Assembly (NCBI GenBank): GCA_049802235.1 | Contig: JBARMB010000081.1 | Coordinates: 1-40,601, forward strand | DNA length: 40,601 nt | Reading direction: 5' to 3' | From: VBDM01 sp049802235 | GTDB lineage: Bacteria; Pseudomonadota; Gammaproteobacteria; Burkholderiales; SG8-39 | Shown: positions 35,884 through 40,601 of the stretch, piece by piece | Layout: each line of letters opens with the position of its first letter | How positions within the stretch are numbered: position 1 is the stretch's first letter | The notes under the pieces: generated by a model | Databases searched by the model: none | What the model was told of the DNA's origin: nothing | Seen by the model: only the letters and a program-made list of their open reading frames with translations | Program-made: the position numbers and the translations under genes

Positions 35884-36144
35884 ATGCCTGAAATCTCCCG
35901 CTTCCTCGGCATCGTGATCACGATGTACTTCAACGATCACAACCCGCCGCATTTTCACGTACGCTATGAGGAATACCGCGCACTTATCGGAATCGAGCCG
36001 CTGGAGCTTCGGGAAGGGCAACTTCCCCCACGCGTTCTCGGTCTGGTCATGGAGTGGGGGGAGATGCACCAGGCCGAGCTGATGCAGAACTGGACGACCT
36101 TGGCCAAAGAGGGTATTTTCAGGCGCATCGCTCCGCTGGTTTGA
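35884..36144 (+). CDS. DUF4160 family small protein
   Basis: This 86-residue protein has the DUF4160 pattern: MPEISRFLGIVITMYFNDHN, PPHFHVRYEEYRA, then LELREGQLPPRVLGLVMEWG and HQAELMQNW. It is followed 11 bases later by a DUF2442 gene. The DUF4160-DUF2442 pair is common in bacterial accessory DNA and is often suggested to be a toxin-antitoxin-like unit, but the biochemical function is not established. It begins 9 bases after the YhaN-like stop, so it may be read from the same message. Confidence 0.85.
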   Translation: MPEISRFLGIVITMYFNDHNPPHFHVRYEEYRALIGIEPLELREGQLPPRVLGLVMEWGEMHQAELMQNWTTLAKEGIFRRIAPLV

Positions 36145-36155
36145 GGAGATTGAAA

Positions 36156-36407
36156 ATGATCTGGGTGACTGACGCGAGGACACTTCCGGACTACCGGCTG
36201 TGGGTCCGTTTTTCGGACGCCACCGAAGGCGAGATCGACCTGAAGGACTTCATCGCGTCCGATGCGCGCCCGATCGTGGCGGCTCTTCGCGACCCAGCGG
36301 CGTTTTCGGCGATCCGCGTGGAAATGGACACGGTGGTCTGGGCGAATGGCTTCGATCTTGCACCGGAGTTCCTGCACGCGCGAGCGAAGGCCCACGCGTC
36401 CGCCTAG
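36156..36407 (+). CDS. DUF2442 family small protein
   Basis: This 83-residue protein from ATG 36156, preceded by a GAGGAG-type ribosome site, reads MIWVTDARTLPDYRLWVRFS, EGEIDLKDFIA and VETDTVVW-like MDTVVWANGFDLAPEFLHAR. That is the DUF2442 pattern. It is the partner of the DUF4160 gene just upstream. The frame is open further left inside the DUF4160 gene, but that portion is out of character. No function can be assigned beyond the pair. Confidence 0.85.
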   Translation: MIWVTDARTLPDYRLWVRFSDATEGEIDLKDFIASDARPIVAALRDPAAFSAIRVEMDTVVWANGFDLAPEFLHARAKAHASA

Positions 36408-36803
36408 ACGCTAACTCATTCTCGGCCGCTTGAGTGCCGCAACGGTACCAGTGCTGGCGTTGCGTGTCGGCTCCCCGACCCGGGCAAAGATTGGCCGAGG
36501 CATTGCGTATCAGTAAAGATAACTAAACGGCCTGTATCTCCTTACGGGGCGCGGGGATCTGTCTTGAAATCTTGAAGAATACAAGCGGCGCATCGAAGCA
36601 AGACAGTTCGATCGCGTAATCGAGCATGTGGTTCAGCGCACGCTCGAACGTACCGGGCGACAACTCGGCGCCACCGGAAAGTCTGCATTCGGCCAGAAGC
36701 GGAACTAGGTGAAGGTCCGCTTGCCGAGGCGATCAGTCTGGCAAGGTATCCAGCGCGCTCGAAGCCGGTCCGCAACGACATTTGCGTGTTGTATGCTTAC
36801 ACG
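36408..36803. other. Gene-free stretch with a possible gene remnant
   Basis: This stretch of about 400 bases separates the DUF pair from the Argonaute operon. At 36568-36708 one frame is open for 46 codons without a start codon. Its translation (EEYKRRIEARQFDRVIEHVV onward) looks like the charged C-terminal helix of a real protein, so it may be a decayed gene end. The promoter of the Argonaute operon should also lie here. I see no clear terminator or repeat. Confidence 0.4.
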
Positions 36804-38642
36804 ATGTCTGCTGACTCCATCATCTATTGCATCGAGCGGGTATCCGACTATCGGGGCTTTGAACGACTATGTTCGGCCTTTCTGGCAGGCGCCGGCTACC
36901 CTGGCATCGATCCACTGGGTGGAACAGGCGACGAGGGCCGTGACGCGATCGTTCGAAGTGACGAGACGGGGCGAAAGATTGGCTTTGCTTATACGGTTCG
37001 GTCGGACTGGCGTGTCAAGCTAGCAAGCGACTGCAAGCGAGTCCACGACAAGGGCCACGACCCTGATGTTTTCGTGTTCGTTTGTACAGAAGCCCTGTCA
37101 GCATCGGAGAAGGACTTCGCGCACAGCTTCGTCGCCGAGAAGTATGGTTGGAAGCTCGACTTGTTTGACCTTGAGAGACTGAGGGTGCAACTCGTTGGAC
37201 CACAGCGTCATCTAATTGCGCAGCATCCGAGCATCTTCACGCCGCCGTTCTTTCCACAACGCGGCGGCCAGTCAATCGCCGAGAGCCGAGATACGCTTCT
37301 CATTGACCACGTTGCGTCTGATCACGCAGTGGCAACATGGCTGTCCCGCCGCCTGTCGCTTGCGGGCTTTCGAACCTGGTGTCACGGAACCGCACCGCTC
37401 GCCGGGGAGAACAGCGATGAAACCGTGAGAAAGCTGCTCGAGCTTCGCGCTAGCCACTACTTGCCAGTGGTCTCGACTTCCAGCCTGTCGAATGGCGTGT
37501 TCGTCGAGCGCTGCACTATCGCCGCGAACAAGGAAAACTTCGTGCTCCCTTGTGGCTCGGATGTTGCCCAAAATGCACACATGCCATCGAGGCTTGCCAA
37601 CTTGGTGCCGGCGGACTTCAGAGACTCGTGGAACGTAGGCTTGGGCCAAGTTCTGGCACGGCTCGGTGCACTGGGTATCAAACCATCTCTCGACCCTGAA
37701 CGAGGGCGTCAGATTGCTCTAAGAGACTACTTGCCGACGCGAGTCACAGTGGCGAAGCCCGAACCAGTCTTTGCGAATCTGTTCCCGCTTCAATTGCCGA
37801 AGACGATGCTCGTCTTCGGCCTTCAAAAGTCGCTGACAGACATAGAGACGCTCGAGCTTCGCAAGCGATGGGCGTTTGTCGCGTTGAGCACATATCGCCT
37901 CGTCGCATTTATGCCCCCACCGCAACAGGCTATACCCGCGGTGAAGGTCGCGCGCATCCCGGAGTTCCTCTGGGTAGACATTCCGCAGAAGGACGGCAAG
38001 AAGACCATCGACATCGCAAAGGAGCTTGCCTGGCGCAGCCTCCAAGTTGTATGCGCGCAGAAAGGACTGAAGTTCTGCAATGACAGGAAGGTCTTTTACT
38101 TCTCCAAGCCCGAGTCTGGTGAATGGAACCAAGCAATAAAGCACGTCGATGGACGATCGACGACGGTGCAACTCACCGGTGAGCGCACCAAGGGCTGGGG
38201 CGATCGTGCCTCTCTGTTCCTTTACCAACTCGCACCTCGGTTCCTTCCTCAATACGACATCGATGGAACCTGGAATGTTGTCGTCCGCATCTACATCCGG
38301 GTCACGACCCTTGAAGGCGCAATGTTCGAGGGTAAGGAAATTGGCCGACGTCGGAAGACTGTCAGCAAGAGCTGGTGGAACAAGGAATTGCTTGCACGTC
38401 TACTTGGAGTCGTTCAAGCCCTTCAAACCTCTGAAGGCCGCATAGAAATCGGCGAAGGAGCCCGAGCTGTAGTGATGCAGACCAAACCACTGAGCTGGGA
38501 GTGTCCGGTTGGGCTGGATGTTATGGCCCTTTCCGGTATGCCCGACCTCGGCCAGGAGATTGCGCAATATCGGTCCCGCGATGATGACGAAGATGAGGAC
38601 GACAAAGCATCCCCAGCCTCTGAGGGAGCGTCTGGCACATGA
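36804..38642 (+). CDS. Short-Argonaute partner protein: Mrr-like, TIR and APAZ-like regions
   Basis: This is a 612-residue protein with three regions. Residues 1-145 resemble an Mrr-type restriction fold (FERLCSAFLAGAGYPGIDPL, GGTGDEGRDAIV with D47). However, the usual (E/Q)xK is replaced by A-Y-T at 62-64, so nuclease activity is doubtful. Residues 163-255 resemble a TIR domain (DTLLIDHVASDHAVATWLSR, GFRTW, VVSTSSLSNGVFVER), with E235 a candidate NADase glutamate. Residues from about 300 to the end sit where APAZ lies in short-pAgo partners; that assignment rests mainly on context. ATG 36804 is preferred over an in-frame GTG at 36786. The gene overlaps the Argonaute gene (ATGA). By analogy with SPARTA, target recognition would trigger NAD+ depletion. 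Confidence 0.75.
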   Translation: MSADSIIYCIERVSDYRGFERLCSAFLAGAGYPGIDPLGGTGDEGRDAIVRSDETGRKIGFAYTVRSDWRVKLASDCKRVHDKGHDPDVFVFVCTEALSASEKDFAHSFVAEKYGWKLDLFDLERLRVQLVGPQRHLIAQHPSIFTPPFFPQRGGQSIAESRDTLLIDHVASDHAVATWLSRRLSLAGFRTWCHGTAPLAGENSDETVRKLLELRASHYLPVVSTSSLSNGVFVERCTIAANKENFVLPCGSDVAQNAHMPSRLANLVPADFRDSWNVGLGQVLARLGALGIKPSLDPERGRQIALRDYLPTRVTVAKPEPVFANLFPLQLPKTMLVFGLQKSLTDIETLELRKRWAFVALSTYRLVAFMPPPQQAIPAVKVARIPEFLWVDIPQKDGKKTIDIAKELAWRSLQVVCAQKGLKFCNDRKVFYFSKPESGEWNQAIKHVDGRSTTVQLTGERTKGWGDRASLFLYQLAPRFLPQYDIDGTWNVVVRIYIRVTTLEGAMFEGKEIGRRRKTVSKSWWNKELLARLLGVVQALQTSEGRIEIGEGARAVVMQTKPLSWECPVGLDVMALSGMPDLGQEIAQYRSRDDDEDEDDKASPASEGASGT

Positions 38643-40216
38643 CCGATACCTTTCACTACCTCGGCGAGCCGTTGCTTCAGTTCGGACATGGTCAAACAGC
38701 TGAAGACCCCCATGATGGCTTAGCGCTCTTTGGCCCTGCTGAACCGCGCTCACAGCTGCCGGACAATGTCGTTATCGGAACAGCCCAAGGCGTCGCGCTT
38801 TGGGAGGCATGGTGCACGGCACTGAACGCGCCAGCGGCCTGCGTAGACCCAGGGCGCCATCGAGCCTGGCCACCGTTCCCCGGCTTCGACGTCGCTTTCG
38901 GAGCAAAGTGGCCCCGCCCGATTCGAAGCTACTCGGTAGACGCTGGTCTGCTCTCGGAGGCCTCGCGGAAGGCTGACAAGTTTGACCGGGCCTATGCGGT
39001 TACAAACCTCTACATGAAGCCACTGGGCCATCTGTCTAAGCTGGATGCTCGGCCAGCGCTTGCCGTATGTGTCGTCCCCGACGAGGTCTACGAGAATTGT
39101 CGTCCCAAGTCGTCGGTGGCCTTCGCCAAGCGAAGCGACGCTGCCCGAACCAAGGTTGAGGTGAAGTTCCTCAAGCAGGCTATCGATGACCGCAACAGCG
39201 GGCAAACGCGGATGTTTGATGACGAGGACTCGTCTGTCACCGCCGCGCTTGAAGAGATGGACGAGTTCGAGGAGGCGCGCGGCTTGTCACCGGACTTTCG
39301 GCGACAGCTGAAGGCCCGGATGATGGCCCATGAACTGCCGGTTCAAATCATCAAGGAGTCCACGCTGCGCGTTACGCGGCAGGTGCGCAACGGTGAGCCC
39401 GGTACCAACCCCCTGTCCGACCGGCTCTGGAACTTTGGCACAGCCGTGTTCTACAAGTGCGGCGCCAAGCCATGGAAGACGCCCTGGGCTCGGGAAGGCG
39501 TCTGCTACGTCGGGCTCGCCTACAAGCTCACCGAGGACGGTCGGAACGCATGCTGCGCTGCGCAGATGTTTCTCGACAGCGGTGACGGTGTCGTCTTCGT
39601 CGGCGAGTTCGGCCCGTGGTACTCCAACGAGCGCGGCGAGTTCCACCTGCCGCCCGACAAGGCTGAAGCGTTGCTGCGTGGAACCATCGAAACCTACAAG
39701 CAAGAAGACGGGCGCCCACTGAAGGAAATCTTCCTGCACGCGCAATCTGGCATTGACCCGAAGGAGTACGAAGGCTTTCTGAGGGCATGCCCGCAAGATG
39801 TCAACTTGGTTGCCATCCGTGTTCGACAAGATCGGGGGGGGCTGCGCCTCTACAGATACGACGAACACCCCAACGCTGGGAAGCGCGGCCAGCATCCGGT
39901 TCAGCGCGGCGTCTTCTGGCAGCGCTCTGCACGCCACGGGCTGTTGTTCACCAACGGCTTCAAGCCCAGGATTGCAACGTACGACGGTTTCGAGGTTCCC
40001 GTTCCGTTGGCAATCACGATTCAACACGGCGACGGCGAGTTGGTGCAGGTCGCTAGGGACATTCTCGGCCTCACCAAGCTGAATTACAACTCATGCCAGT
40101 TGGGCGAGGGGAAGCCTATTACAGTCAAGTACTCCGACCGAGTGGGCGAAATCCTGCTTGCCAATCCCGGCCTATCACCGGACAAGTGGAAGCACAACTT
40201 CAAGTACTATGCTTAA
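38639..40216 (+). CDS. Short prokaryotic Argonaute (MID-PIWI), catalytically inactive type
   Basis: This 525-residue protein lacks room for N and PAZ domains. The PIWI-like second half shows CYVGLAYKLTEDGRNACCAA (near 290), EIFLHAQSGIDPKEYEGFLR (near 366) and the C-terminal hallmark LGLTKLNYNSCQLGEGKPIT with VGEILL. The aspartates of the DEDX tetrad are not seen where expected (YVGLAY and LHAQSG), so it should bind guide and target without slicing, as short pAgos do. It is translationally coupled to the Mrr-TIR-APAZ-like partner. Residues 1-200 hold the MID region and an extension less easy to place. The pair would sense invader nucleic acid through a guide and activate the partner's effector. 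Confidence 0.85.
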   Translation: MTDTFHYLGEPLLQFGHGQTAEDPHDGLALFGPAEPRSQLPDNVVIGTAQGVALWEAWCTALNAPAACVDPGRHRAWPPFPGFDVAFGAKWPRPIRSYSVDAGLLSEASRKADKFDRAYAVTNLYMKPLGHLSKLDARPALAVCVVPDEVYENCRPKSSVAFAKRSDAARTKVEVKFLKQAIDDRNSGQTRMFDDEDSSVTAALEEMDEFEEARGLSPDFRRQLKARMMAHELPVQIIKESTLRVTRQVRNGEPGTNPLSDRLWNFGTAVFYKCGAKPWKTPWAREGVCYVGLAYKLTEDGRNACCAAQMFLDSGDGVVFVGEFGPWYSNERGEFHLPPDKAEALLRGTIETYKQEDGRPLKEIFLHAQSGIDPKEYEGFLRACPQDVNLVAIRVRQDRGGLRLYRYDEHPNAGKRGQHPVQRGVFWQRSARHGLLFTNGFKPRIATYDGFEVPVPLAITIQHGDGELVQVARDILGLTKLNYNSCQLGEGKPITVKYSDRVGEILLANPGLSPDKWKHNFKYYA

Positions 40217-40433
40217 AGGGCGAGTGCGCTGCCATCCGAGACCTCACTCGAGCCGATGAGCTACAGCAACTCCACCCGCGCAGCGGCTGTCTCTGTACGA
40301 ACGTTGAACGTCCGCTCCCTGGAAGTCCGGCGAGGTCTGTTGTACTTCAGCTTAGGGTCGATAGCCGGCGTTGAGAGTCGGCCCCCCAAACAGGGCGGTT
40401 GCCGAAGAGCCTTCTCTCCCGCCACCCGGGCAA
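40217..40433. other. Intergenic right edge of the island
   Basis: About 217 bases lie between the Argonaute stop and the right direct repeat. Short open frames here do not resemble proteins. No terminator, tRNA or integrase site could be recognised. The change to repeat sequence at 40434 is abrupt. Confidence 0.5.
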
Positions 40434-40601
40434 GCGTCAGCCGAGCCGCTTGACGAATGCCAGCCGCTGGCTCGGCCCGAAGCCGGCGCGGTAGAAAAAT
40501 CCCAGCAGGTCGAAGTTCTCGCGCGCGATCACGGTCTCGACGCGCTCGACGTGCAGCGCCTCGAGATTGACGAACAGCTGCGACAGCAGCGCCGTGCCGA
40601 T
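40434..40601. repeat. Direct repeat, right copy (GNAT 3' end)
   Basis: This is the right partner of 19826-19993, offset by 20608 bases, with 8 differences in 168 positions. It runs to the last base of the window, so its true length is unknown. Confidence 0.9.
40437..40601 (-). CDS. GNAT-family N-acetyltransferase, right copy, truncated by window edge
   Basis: This is the C-terminal 54 residues of a GNAT protein, reading IGTALLSQLFVNLEALHVER, then NFDLLGFFYRAGFGPSQRLA and FVKRLG before the stop. It equals the C-terminus of the 19829-20350 protein except for one Gly-to-Ala change. The remaining seven nucleotide differences are synonymous, six at third codon positions and one a Leu first position. 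The frame is intact to the window edge, so this copy is probably functional. Confidence 0.85.
   Translation of the reverse strand: MGTALLSQLFVNLEALHVERVETVIARENFDLLGFFYRAGFGPSQRLAFVKRLG

Larger units (their letters stand above)
20351..40433. other. Defence island between two GNAT gene copies
   Basis: About 20 kb between the GNAT copies holds a type I RM system, a nitrilase-SMC module, an Mre11/Rad50-like pair, a DUF4160-DUF2442 pair and a short Argonaute operon, all on the + strand. Several genes are visibly less GC-rich than the metabolic genes to the left. No integrase, transposase or tRNA is seen, so the mode of arrival is unknown. Borders are set by the repeat edges and are approximate on the left. 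Confidence 0.7.

Noticed and set aside
1..40601. CRISPR arrays, tRNA and rRNA genes
   Set aside because: I looked for regularly spaced repeats, cloverleaf-like sequences and rRNA-like stretches on both strands and saw none. A dedicated scan could still find a degenerate case.

Overview
The window is GC-rich, tightly packed DNA that looks like a Gram-negative proteobacterium, most plausibly a betaproteobacterium of the anaerobic aromatic-degrader type. This rests on two complete LIV-type ABC uptake systems, a PadBCD-like molybdoenzyme operon, a phenylacetate-CoA ligase and FNR-type boxes. No rRNA, tRNA or CRISPR array is visible, so the taxonomy is an inference.

Region 1 (1-7334, + strand) holds the 3' part of an amidase and a complete branched-chain-amino-acid-type ABC transporter (LivK-H-M-G-F). 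A strong nested terminator and an inverted repeat lie between livK and livH. A MIP18/DUF59 Fe-S assembly-type protein and an NnrS-like membrane protein follow. Region 2 (7335-8670) holds a MITE-like repeat, a perfect FNR-type box, a leftward GNAT-Rrf2 regulator pair, and a divergent promoter region with a second FNR-like box. Region 3 (8671-19790, + strand) is one long operon-like run: a second LivK-H-M-G-F system, a FlK-like thioesterase, a three-subunit molybdopterin oxidoreductase resembling phenylacetyl-CoA:acceptor oxidoreductase (PadB/C/D), a phenylacetate-CoA ligase and a hemerythrin-like protein. The simplest reading is uptake of an aromatic or branched acid, CoA activation, then oxidation at the alpha carbon with electrons passed to the membrane.

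Region 4 (about 20.35-40.43 kb) is a defence island. It carries a type I restriction-modification system (HsdR-M-S) and a two-gene module made of a nitrilase-fold protein coupled to an SMC-like ATPase. Next come an Mre11/Rad50-like pair (YhaO/YhaN type), a DUF4160-DUF2442 pair, and a short prokaryotic Argonaute operon whose partner protein combines Mrr-like, TIR and APAZ-like regions. Genes inside each module overlap or nearly abut, while modules are separated by gaps, so this looks like stacked independent cassettes. Several are visibly poorer in GC than the flanks.

The island is bracketed by two direct copies of a GNAT acetyltransferase gene end (19826-19993 and 40434-40601, 160 of 168 positions identical). 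The right copy runs off the window. Seven of the eight differences are synonymous, so both copies look like alleles kept under selection rather than a fresh duplication. No integrase or transposase is visible.

The best candidates for undescribed biology are the nitrilase-SMC module (26135-30993) and the Mrr-TIR-APAZ/short-pAgo operon (36804-40216).
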